The position numbers were made by a program, and so were the translations under genes. From Bacteroidota bacterium (GTDB lineage Bacteria > Bacteroidota > Bacteroidia > Bacteroidales > VadinHA17), in NCBI GenBank assembly GCA_012838685.1, contig DUOU01000068.1, positions 1 to 11,400 on the forward strand: a stretch of DNA of 11,400 nucleotides. The letters run 5' to 3'. The notes beneath the pieces were generated by a model. It was not told the DNA's origin. It saw only the letters and a program-made list of their open reading frames with translations, and made no database searches. Of the stretch, positions 1 to 7,347 are shown piece by piece (within the stretch, counting starts at the first letter, position 1; the number at the start of each line of letters is the position of its first letter).

Positions 1-46
1 AAACCTCCGGTGAGTTCTTGCCTTGGGGGATTCTTAGTTCTTCCAT
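1..46 (-). CDS. N-terminus of an unidentified protein, possibly SiaC/DUF1987 family (partial)
   Basis: An ATG at 46-44 on the minus strand opens a frame that stays open to the window edge and gives MEELRIPQGKNSPEV. Only 15 codons are visible. The pattern 'short acidic start, I-x-x-x-K-N-S-P-E-V' resembles the beginning of SiaC/DUF1987 regulatory phosphoproteins, which start with a short strand followed by T-x-x-T/S-P-x-I/V. That is recall from a very short stretch, not a domain match. The gene lies 90 bp downstream of tsaD on the same strand, so read-through from tsaD is possible, but an AT-rich inverted repeat sits in the gap. No Shine-Dalgarno is visible (GAGAAAT precedes the ATG). It could equally be another small protein, or a false start. 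Confidence 0.4.
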   Translation of the reverse strand, partial: MEELRIPQGKNSPEV

Positions 47-80
47 ATTTCTCTTATTCGCCACTAAAGTATAAAAAAGA

Positions 81-104
81 GTTATAAATATAAAAAATTA
101 TAAC
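81..104. repeat. AT-rich inverted repeat in the tsaD downstream gap
   Basis: GTTATAA at 81-87 and TTATAAC at 98-104 form a perfect 7-bp inverted repeat around a 10-base spacer. On the minus strand it begins 33 bases after the tsaD stop and is followed by TCTTTTTT. It therefore has the outline of a terminator, but the stem has a single G-C pair and would be weak. It may instead be a protein-binding site in the promoter region of the partial gene at 1-46, or chance in an AT-rich gap. Confidence 0.3.
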
Positions 105-136
105 CACATTATTGGTGCATATATTTATTTTATCGG

Positions 137-1150
137 TTAAATCCGGGCTAATGGAACGACACTTTGATCGCTAAACTCCTCGTTAAGATACTTATAGTAT
201 CCCACAATACCTATCATCGCGGCATTATCGGTAGTGTAACTGAATTTTGGCAGATAGAGTTTCCATCCCCGTTTGGCGGCTTCCCTCTCCAGGGTACCCC
301 TCAATCCGGCATTGGCCGATACCCCTCCGGCAATCCCAATATCCCTGATTCCCGTTTTTTTTGATGCGGCAATTAACTTTGTCACAAGAATATCAATTAT
401 TGTTTTCTGGAGAGATGCGCATAGATCGGCTAAATTGTCCTCAATAAAATCCTTATCATCCTCCAACCTGTCGCGCAAAAAATATAGAAAATTGGTTTTT
501 AACCCACTAAAACTGAAATCTAACCCTTTGATCATAGGTTTGGTGAATGAAAATGCCTTATCATTCCCTTGTGCGGCCAATTTGTCAATTGCGGGTCCGG
601 CCGGGTAACTCATTCCCATAACTTTACCGCACTTATCAAATGCCTCTCCCGCGGCATCATCTATGGTATTCCCCAAGGTCTCCATCTCAAGGTGATTTTT
701 CAGAAGAATCAGTTTTGTATGTCCTCCCGATACCAAAAGACAGAGAAAGGGAAAAGTAGGCACAGTGTGCCCCTCTCTATTATCGTTCACAAAATGTACA
801 AGGACATGGGCATGGAGATGGTTTACCTCAATAAGGGGAATATTGCGCGACAAAGCGAATCCCTTGGCGAAGGAGGTACCAACCAGAAGCGACCCCAATA
901 ATCCGGGCCCCCTGGTAAACGCGACCGCATCAATCTCTTTCTTGGCAACGCCAGCCTGTTTAATGGCCTCGTCAACAACAGGAACTATATTCGACTGGTG
1001 TGCCCGCGAGGCCAGTTCCGGCACAACGCCACCATAAGCCTTGTGAACGGATTGTGTAGCTATTAGGTTTGACAAAACAAACCCATCTCTTACCACCGCA
1101 GCGGAAGTATCATCGCAAGAAGATTCGACAGCTAAAATTGTTACAGCCAC
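137..1150 (-). CDS. tsaD: tRNA N6-adenosine threonylcarbamoyltransferase TsaD
   Basis: TsaD transfers the threonylcarbamoyl group from threonylcarbamoyl-AMP to N6 of A37 in ANN-decoding tRNAs, working in the cytoplasm with TsaB and TsaE. The product is 337 residues, the usual length. It opens with the family signature ILAVESSCDDTSAAV. Metal-binding histidines His111 and His115 lie in HLHAH, followed by the SGGHT nucleotide-binding loop (141-145) and DDAAGEAFDK (164-173). The third metal ligand, Asp308, is in TTDNAAMI (306-313). All key residues are present, so it should be active. The start is GTG at 1150-1148; an in-frame TAA at 1165-1163 leaves no upstream alternative, and homology begins at once. 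Older databases call the family O-sialoglycoprotein endopeptidase or Gcp, a name now considered wrong. It is divergent from tamB; tsaB and tsaE are not in the window. Identification is secure. Confidence 0.98.
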   Translation of the reverse strand: MAVTILAVESSCDDTSAAVVRDGFVLSNLIATQSVHKAYGGVVPELASRAHQSNIVPVVDEAIKQAGVAKKEIDAVAFTRGPGLLGSLLVGTSFAKGFALSRNIPLIEVNHLHAHVLVHFVNDNREGHTVPTFPFLCLLVSGGHTKLILLKNHLEMETLGNTIDDAAGEAFDKCGKVMGMSYPAGPAIDKLAAQGNDKAFSFTKPMIKGLDFSFSGLKTNFLYFLRDRLEDDKDFIEDNLADLCASLQKTIIDILVTKLIAASKKTGIRDIGIAGGVSANAGLRGTLEREAAKRGWKLYLPKFSYTTDNAAMIGIVGYYKYLNEEFSDQSVVPLARI

Positions 1151-1155
1151 AACGC

Positions 1156-1186
1156 TTTGATTTTAAGTTAAATTTAGGTTATTTTG
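1156..1186 (+). promoter_or_regulatory. Candidate tamB promoter (Bacteroidota type) in the divergent tsaD/tamB gap
   Basis: TTTG at 1156-1159 is followed after 19 bases by TTATTTTG at 1179-1186. This fits the Bacteroidota -33 TTTG / -7 TAnnTTTG layout with one mismatch in the -7 box. Transcription would start roughly 20 bases before the tamB ATG. The same 61-bp gap contains the palindrome TAAATTTA (1169-1176), which read on the minus strand is a 7/8 match to a -7 box placed for tsaD; no good -33 partner is seen for it. The two promoters would then overlap. Only sequence similarity supports this. Confidence 0.45.
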
Positions 1187-1211
1187 AACTGCGATTTTTT
1201 AAACATGATCA

Positions 1212-4200
1212 ATGGCCAAAAATATTAAAAAATCAGTTAAGTATCTTATTGTCACAGTGGGCTTAATTATTCTTATCCCATTTTTGGCCTACTCCATCTT
1301 AAATTTACCCAAAGTACAGACGGCCATTGTTAAACGGTACACAAGACACCTCTCAAAAGATCTGGGCGCATCGATATCGGTTGAAAAGGTTGAATTGCGT
1401 TTTTTTAACAGAATAAGGCTCCGAAACATTGTGGTCCAAGATACTCTGAACAACATCATTGTTCAAATTGACGAAACAACGATAAACATCAGGAAATTCG
1501 AGCCGGCGAGGAATAATTATGTTATTGGCAGGATTCACATCAAAAAACCCACGGTGAACCTTTATACTGATTCAAATGGCAATTCAAACATATCGCGCAT
1601 ACTCGAAAAAATAAAAACCGATGAAAAAGGCTACAAAAAATATAAAAATAGTATCGCCATTAATAAAGTTGATATAGTCAATGGGGAGTGTGAGATCAAA
1701 CTTATCGGTTCCAAACAACCCGATTCCCTGAGAACAATTGCTTTGTCGAATTTTAACGGATCAGTAAACGATATAAATATTACCGACAGCCTTATACTAT
1801 TAACGGTCAATTCCCTATCATTCGTCGAATCGTCGGGTTTCAGTTTATCCGATCTTCGAAGCTCAGCATCAATAACTGAAAAAAAGATTACACTCTCTAC
1901 AACATCCATAAAAAGCGATAAAAGTGAAATAAATCTTCCCAGACTCTCTTTTTTGGGCGATACAATAACAGGGTTCAGAAAATTTAAGGATAATGTGGAG
2001 ATTGATCTGGAGATAGAGCGATCATATTTTAACAGCGACGATATAGCATATTTTATAAGACAAGCTGGAAGGATCGATGAGTCAATTTCACTTTCCGGCA
2101 GGTTTTATGGAACCTTCTCTGAACTCAGAGGAAGAGATATTATCGTCAGTTTCAGGGATTTTACAAAATTGGATGCCGATATAGACATTTCCGGATTGCC
2201 TGACCTTTCAAATTCATACATCTATATTGGCATTGATCAATTGACAACAGATGCGTCTGATTTTAAAAAAATTTTGGTCGATGGCCAAAATAAGCTTACC
2301 ATACCGGATGCCGCCATAAATTTGGGTCGAACCACGATTAAAGGTAGTTACACCGGGTTTATTACCGACTTTGTCGCCTATGGCAGGATCATATCCAATA
2401 GGGGTATAATCGACACCGACATATCCGTAAAGCCCTTGGGGGCTGATTCTATTGCCATAACAGGAGTTGTAGAGGGAAAAAATATCGCTATTGGTAAACT
2501 TACCGGATATCCGGATCTTTTGGGCAACGCCGGACTTTATGCCGAAATTGACGGGATAGCATCCAAACAGGGCGACTATTCGGGAAGTTTATTGGGGAAA
2601 ATTGACAGTATCGAGGTAAACGATTATTTATATCGCGACATAAGCTTTGACGGTTTCTTTGGCGAGAACAAATGGGACGGACATATAACCGCTTCGGAAG
2701 AGAACATCGAATTCGACCTTCTAGGTATGTTAAACTTCGACAAACAGATGCCCCAGTTTGACTTCACGTTTGACCTGACCAGGTCAAACCTCTTTGCCCT
2801 GAATATTGACAAGAGTGACACAATTTCCACGCTATCAATGTTGTTGACCGCGAATTTTGAGGGAAACAATATCGATAATCTTGTCGGGGAGGTGTTTTTA
2901 CATAACGCCAGCCTTGGTCTCAACAACAAAACACTTGATTTAAACAGCTTTTCATTGTCTTCACGATTTGATGATACTATACATACCCTATCATTAGAAA
3001 CAGATTTAATTGACGCGGAAGTGGTCGGAAATTACAGTTCATCCGATTTAACCTCCATTGTCAAGAACCTTTTGGCCTCTATTTTTCCGTCAAAATTTGG
3101 AAATGATCGTTCATTGGTCAACCTGACGAACAATTATCTGACCTTCAATATCGATTTTAAGAACATTGATAAGATAAACAACTTTTTCGAAACAGGTTAC
3201 AGTTTAGCGAGTGATAGCAGGATCAAAGGTAATTTTATACAGGATTCTATTTTTAATATTGAAGGAAGTTCCGGATATTTTGGTTACAGAAACTTTACCC
3301 TTCAAAATCTGGAATTTATTGCTGATATCCAACCGGGCCAACTGGGTATAGATTTCAACAGCGAATCATTGCTTTTCCCCTGGAAATATTCAATAAACAA
3401 TATTTCACTCGACTTCGGCACAAAGCCGGACACATTCAATATTGATCTTAGCTGGGATGATAGCGAACAGTTAACGGGTAAGGATAGGATAACCGCTACC
3501 GGAAACCTATCCTCCCTCCCGGAACATATAAACCCGATAGTTAACATCAATATCCAACCAACAGTACTATATAACAACGATCGTGCCTGGGATTTGGGAG
3601 GGTCTACCATTATAATAGACTCCTCTTCAGTTAGTTTTGATACATTTAACATAAAAAGCGATGATAAATATTTCAATCTGGACGGAACCCTGTCAGAGAA
3701 TGAATCAGATACTCTTAAGCTGGATTTCAACGAGATAAATCTCTCCCCCATAAACAACATTACCAACAAAAATCCACAAGCAAAAGCCAATCGTCCGGCC
3801 ATTAACCTTGGAGGTATGATGAAGGGAAACATTTTATTGACCCATACATTCAACTCCCCGCTTTTGGAGAGCAAAATCCAGATAAATAATTTTTCGATAT
3901 ACGACAGTGATTACGGTGATTTACACCTTGAAAGCGGATGGAACAACATTAGCAAAAAACTTGAGATTAAGGGAGAAAATGACCTTATGGGAAGATCCAT
4001 GCTCAATGTTGATGGCTGCTACTATCCGGAAGATTCCTATTTTGACATCGACTTTTTGGCGTCCCATCTTCCGGTTACAGTTCTGAACACGCTTTTGAAA
4101 TCTTTTGCCTCAGATGTTCATGGCACAACCTCAGGAAAGTTAAACCTTTCCGGTTATCCAAAAAAACTCACCCTGGAAGGTTCCCTTTTCGCTGAAAACA

Positions 4201-5669
4201 TGAACATGAGAATTAACCTTTTGAACACCATTTATTCAGCCAACGATTCAATATACTTCAAAAAAGATGGAATCTACTTCCAAAACACAGCTATCTTGGA
4301 TGAAAGGAAAAATCCCGGAAGCATGACCGGAGTTGTGTATCACGACTATTTGAAAAATTTTCGGGCCGATATACTGATAAATGCCAACAACAGTATGGTT
4401 CTGAATACCAGGGCAAAAGACAATGAATATATATATGGCAATGTTTACGCTACAGGGGTTACCACTATTAAATCAGGCCAATCAATTACCTCTGTAGATG
4501 TGTCGGCCACTACCGAAAGAAACACGAGAGTATACATACCATTGGTATACAACGAGGCAATCGTCGATAATTTATTTATATCATTTGTAAACAGCGATAC
4601 CGCGGGGTTAAATGAACTTTCATCCGAAGGAGAACAGACGCCCAAAAAAGATTTTTCCTCAAACTCAAGCGTAAATATTGATCTGACGGTAACCCCTGAT
4701 GCCGAGATCCAACTGATATTCGACTCAAAATTGGGAGATATTATCGAAACCATCGGCTCCGGAAATTTAAATATTATTCATGAGACTGGAGAAAAGATAA
4801 GAATTACCGGAGAGTATTCAATTGATCAGGGCAACTATCTGTTTACTTTGGGAAATCTGATCAACAAGTCGTTTAATTTGGAAGATGGGGGCACCATCAC
4901 TTTTAATGACAATATTGAAGAGACTGAGATCAATATCAAGGGAATATACAGTGTCAGGGCCTCTCTGTTCGATATATTGCAAGACGATAGGTTTAATGAC
5001 AGGATTCCCGTGGAATGTCAGCTGACCCTAACCGGTAATCTCACAAATCCAGCAATACAACTTGGCATTTATCTTCCAAACGCCAATGAAGAGACCCGTT
5101 CTTATCTTAACAGTGTTATTTCAACTGATGATGAATTGAGCCGACAATTTGTCTCTTTGCTTGTGATGAACAGTTTCTACGCCAGTACAAGCAGTCCAAC
5201 AGCATCCGGATCGTCAGCGCTATCTGTCACAACATCTGAGATGCTATTAAACCAGGTAGGAAACTGGCTCTCACAGATCAGCAACGACTTCGATATAGGC
5301 TTCCTATATAGTCCGGGTTTCAACAACGACATCAACTCACAAGAATTCCAGATAGCCCTTTCAACCCAAATTCTAGACAACAAGGTAACAATTAACAGTG
5401 ATCTGGGCTACAGGGGAGCAAATGCGACCTCATCAGGCAATGAGCAGATAACGGGAGATTTCGACATAGAATATAAAATCACGGAAAAAATCAGGTTCAA
5501 GGTCTTCAATCGGTTCAACAACCCTTATCAGGGAAGACAGGCCGACTACACACAGGGTGTAGGTATTTTCTACAGACAGGAATTCAACAGATTCGCTGAC
5601 ATTTTTCGTCCCAAAAAAAATAGTGAAGCGATCAAAGAGGAGGAGTTATCCATCGAAAATGAGTTATAA
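1212..5669 (+). CDS. tamB: TamB-like translocation/assembly module protein (DUF490)
   Basis: TamB-type proteins are anchored in the inner membrane by one N-terminal helix and cross the periplasm as a long beta-groove. In Proteobacteria they work with the BamA-like TamA; they are implicated in outer-membrane protein insertion and, as AsmA-like proteins, in lipid transport. The 1485-residue product has one hydrophobic segment (about 9-30) with a lysine-rich cytosolic end. An AsmA/TamB-type N-terminal module follows (about 35-100: LPKVQTAIV, ISVEKVELRFFNRIRL). About 1000 residues of repetitive, strand-rich, Asn/Asp/Ser-rich sequence come next, then the conserved C-terminal TamB domain (about 1095-1470) ending in GVGIFYRQEFNRFADIF. 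A charged tail of some 18 residues closes the protein. The ATG at 1212 directly precedes the lysine-rich anchor; the ATG at 1205 is in another frame. No tamA or other BamA-like partner is in the window. Family assignment is strong, but the precise role in this phylum is inferred. Confidence 0.92.
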   Translation: MAKNIKKSVKYLIVTVGLIILIPFLAYSILNLPKVQTAIVKRYTRHLSKDLGASISVEKVELRFFNRIRLRNIVVQDTLNNIIVQIDETTINIRKFEPARNNYVIGRIHIKKPTVNLYTDSNGNSNISRILEKIKTDEKGYKKYKNSIAINKVDIVNGECEIKLIGSKQPDSLRTIALSNFNGSVNDINITDSLILLTVNSLSFVESSGFSLSDLRSSASITEKKITLSTTSIKSDKSEINLPRLSFLGDTITGFRKFKDNVEIDLEIERSYFNSDDIAYFIRQAGRIDESISLSGRFYGTFSELRGRDIIVSFRDFTKLDADIDISGLPDLSNSYIYIGIDQLTTDASDFKKILVDGQNKLTIPDAAINLGRTTIKGSYTGFITDFVAYGRIISNRGIIDTDISVKPLGADSIAITGVVEGKNIAIGKLTGYPDLLGNAGLYAEIDGIASKQGDYSGSLLGKIDSIEVNDYLYRDISFDGFFGENKWDGHITASEENIEFDLLGMLNFDKQMPQFDFTFDLTRSNLFALNIDKSDTISTLSMLLTANFEGNNIDNLVGEVFLHNASLGLNNKTLDLNSFSLSSRFDDTIHTLSLETDLIDAEVVGNYSSSDLTSIVKNLLASIFPSKFGNDRSLVNLTNNYLTFNIDFKNIDKINNFFETGYSLASDSRIKGNFIQDSIFNIEGSSGYFGYRNFTLQNLEFIADIQPGQLGIDFNSESLLFPWKYSINNISLDFGTKPDTFNIDLSWDDSEQLTGKDRITATGNLSSLPEHINPIVNINIQPTVLYNNDRAWDLGGSTIIIDSSSVSFDTFNIKSDDKYFNLDGTLSENESDTLKLDFNEINLSPINNITNKNPQAKANRPAINLGGMMKGNILLTHTFNSPLLESKIQINNFSIYDSDYGDLHLESGWNNISKKLEIKGENDLMGRSMLNVDGCYYPEDSYFDIDFLASHLPVTVLNTLLKSFASDVHGTTSGKLNLSGYPKKLTLEGSLFAENMNMRINLLNTIYSANDSIYFKKDGIYFQNTAILDERKNPGSMTGVVYHDYLKNFRADILINANNSMVLNTRAKDNEYIYGNVYATGVTTIKSGQSITSVDVSATTERNTRVYIPLVYNEAIVDNLFISFVNSDTAGLNELSSEGEQTPKKDFSSNSSVNIDLTVTPDAEIQLIFDSKLGDIIETIGSGNLNIIHETGEKIRITGEYSIDQGNYLFTLGNLINKSFNLEDGGTITFNDNIEETEINIKGIYSVRASLFDILQDDRFNDRIPVECQLTLTGNLTNPAIQLGIYLPNANEETRSYLNSVISTDDELSRQFVSLLVMNSFYASTSSPTASGSSALSVTTSEMLLNQVGNWLSQISNDFDIGFLYSPGFNNDINSQEFQIALSTQILDNKVTINSDLGYRGANATSSGNEQITGDFDIEYKITEKIRFKVFNRFNNPYQGRQADYTQGVGIFYRQEFNRFADIFRPKKNSEAIKEEELSIENEL

Positions 5670-5744
5670 ATACTTTTTTGACCAATTATGGCCGATAACT
5701 TAACGTTTCACTACCCGCTACCATTTTTATGTGACGAATAATGT

Positions 5745-5780
5745 TATATTTGTCGCGTTCAAACGATAAGTATAATTTTA
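5745..5780 (+). promoter_or_regulatory. Candidate promoter for the transporter-thr gene run
   Basis: The 133-bp gap after tamB is the longest in the window and contains no gene. TATATTTG at 5745-5752 is an exact match to the Bacteroidota -7 consensus TAnnTTTG, though without a clear -33 element upstream. Alternatively, the TTTG at 5749-5752 can serve as the -33 box, with TAATTTTA at 5773-5780 (20-base spacing, one mismatch) as -7. That would place the start close to the ATG at 5803. I cannot tell which reading is right. No convincing terminator hairpin for tamB and no leader peptide or attenuator is visible in the gap. Confidence 0.45.
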
Positions 5781-5802
5781 TTAATCTAAAATTCCCTGTT
5801 AA

Positions 5803-7335
5803 ATGTTCAAAAAACAACCTAGAGGCTTGATTGCCGCTGCTTTGGCCAATATGGGAGAACGGTTCGGTTTCTATACCATGATGGCTATTCTTTCTCTCTT
5901 TTTACTCTCAAAATTCGGTTTGGACGAAACAAAAGCCAGTCTGATCTATTCTATCTTTTATTTCTCGATCTACGGTTTTGCTTTCCTGGGAGGTATTATA
6001 GCCGACAGAACCAATAATTTTAAGGGAACTATATTTGTTGGACTGATAATGATGTCTGTTGGATATATCCTGCTATCCATACCAACACCTACACCTGTTC
6101 CTGAAGGAAAAATGTTTGTTTTTCTCGGATTGACCTGTCTCGGACTTTTTATTATCGCCTTTGGCAATGGTCTGTTCAAAGGTAATCTCCAGGCACTTGT
6201 CGGCCAAATGTACGATAACAAGGAATACTCCCATATGCGCGACTCCGGTTTCTCGATTTTTTATATGTTCATCAATGTTGGCGCGATATTCGCTCCATTT
6301 TTCGCTGTTGGTGTCAGGAACTGGTGGATAAATCTGAAGGGATTCGAATATAATCCCGACCTTTCCTCCTTATCCCACAGTCTGTTGAAAGGCACAATAA
6401 CACCTGAGGCATCCATAAGGATGAAGGAGTTGGCGGCCTCAATGGGTTACACGGGTGAAATGACCTCCTTTGCCAACGATTACCTTAGCGCTTTCGCCAC
6501 CGGGTTCCACTATGCTTTCGCTGTAGCTATCTTCGCTATGATAATCTCAATGGCAATATTTCTTGCCAACAAAAACAGGTTTCCAAATCCATCTTTTTCC
6601 AATACTGATAACAAATCCGGATCAGAGACTGTTGAGATGGATATTGTTGAGATCAAGCAGAGAATGTACGCCCTTTTCGCTGTCTTCGGGGTTGTGATAT
6701 TTTTCTGGTTCTCTTTCCACCAAAATGGTCTCACGCTTACCTATTTCGCCAATGACTATACAAGACTCAGCGGTATCAATCTGAACATTGGTTTCACAAA
6801 TATACAGGGCGCTGAATTGTTCCAGTCCATAAATCCTTTTTTTGTGGTTTTGCTTACACCAATATTGTTGGGATTTTTTGGATGGTTAAGAGCCAAGGGA
6901 ATGGAGCCCTCAACACCCAAAAAGATAGCTATCGGCATGGGAATAGCCGCAATGGCTTATGTCCTTATGACATTAGGTTCTATAGGCCTTCCCAACAAAG
7001 CTGAAATTACGGCAATGGGCGGTTTGCCGGAATCGGCAAGGGTTACTCCATGGTTACTTATTGGAACATATTTTATACTGACAGTGGCTGAGCTTTTTAT
7101 CTCCCCGTTAGGCATTTCGTTTGTTTCAAAGGTAGCCCCGCCAAAGTTCCAAGGAATGGCCCAAGGCCTGTGGTTATGTGCCACGGCCATTGGAAACCAA
7201 CTTCTCTTTATAGGAGCTATTTTTTATACAAGTATCTCTATTTCAGGAACATGGTTGATATTTGTTGGAGCATGTATCATATCCATGCTCGCTATGATGT
7301 CGATGGTAAAATGGCTTGAAAGGGTGGCCAAATAA
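5803..7335 (+). CDS. POT/PTR2-family proton-coupled peptide transporter
   Basis: This is a major-facilitator protein of the proton-dependent oligopeptide transporter family, expected to import di- and tripeptides across the inner membrane. The 510 residues are mostly hydrophobic helices. POT landmarks are GGIIADR (63-69, helix 2-3 loop), GNGLFKGN (121-128) with the helix-4 lysine Lys126, and the PTR2 signature around FYMFINVGAIF (153-163). Further landmarks are FQSINPFF (340-347) and the helix-10 region AELFISPLGISFVSKVAP (429-446) with Glu430. The usual E-x-x-E-R-F motif of helix 1 reads N16-M-G-E19-R20-F21, so the first glutamate is Asn. I recall this form from related Bacteroidota proteins, so it looks like a subfamily trait. 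A loop or insert of roughly 60 residues (172-232) precedes the next helix pair. Only 12 bp separate the stop from thrA, suggesting co-transcription. The substrate is not certain, and a non-peptide solute is possible. Confidence 0.88.
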   Translation: MFKKQPRGLIAAALANMGERFGFYTMMAILSLFLLSKFGLDETKASLIYSIFYFSIYGFAFLGGIIADRTNNFKGTIFVGLIMMSVGYILLSIPTPTPVPEGKMFVFLGLTCLGLFIIAFGNGLFKGNLQALVGQMYDNKEYSHMRDSGFSIFYMFINVGAIFAPFFAVGVRNWWINLKGFEYNPDLSSLSHSLLKGTITPEASIRMKELAASMGYTGEMTSFANDYLSAFATGFHYAFAVAIFAMIISMAIFLANKNRFPNPSFSNTDNKSGSETVEMDIVEIKQRMYALFAVFGVVIFFWFSFHQNGLTLTYFANDYTRLSGINLNIGFTNIQGAELFQSINPFFVVLLTPILLGFFGWLRAKGMEPSTPKKIAIGMGIAAMAYVLMTLGSIGLPNKAEITAMGGLPESARVTPWLLIGTYFILTVAELFISPLGISFVSKVAPPKFQGMAQGLWLCATAIGNQLLFIGAIFYTSISISGTWLIFVGACIISMLAMMSMVKWLERVAK

Positions 7336-7347
7336 TGTAAAATTATA

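Noticed and set aside
569..1037. Overlapping plus-strand open frames across tsaD
   Set aside because: tsaD on the other strand accounts for the whole stretch with all its catalytic motifs; the plus-strand translations look like nothing known.
3302..3874. A 190-codon open frame on the minus strand within tamB
   Set aside because: It lies wholly inside a clear coding gene, shows no recognisable protein features and is typical of antisense open frames in this composition.
7336..7347. Threonine/isoleucine-type leader peptide attenuator before thrA
   Set aside because: Only 12 bases separate the transporter stop from the thrA start, too few for a leader peptide and hairpins.
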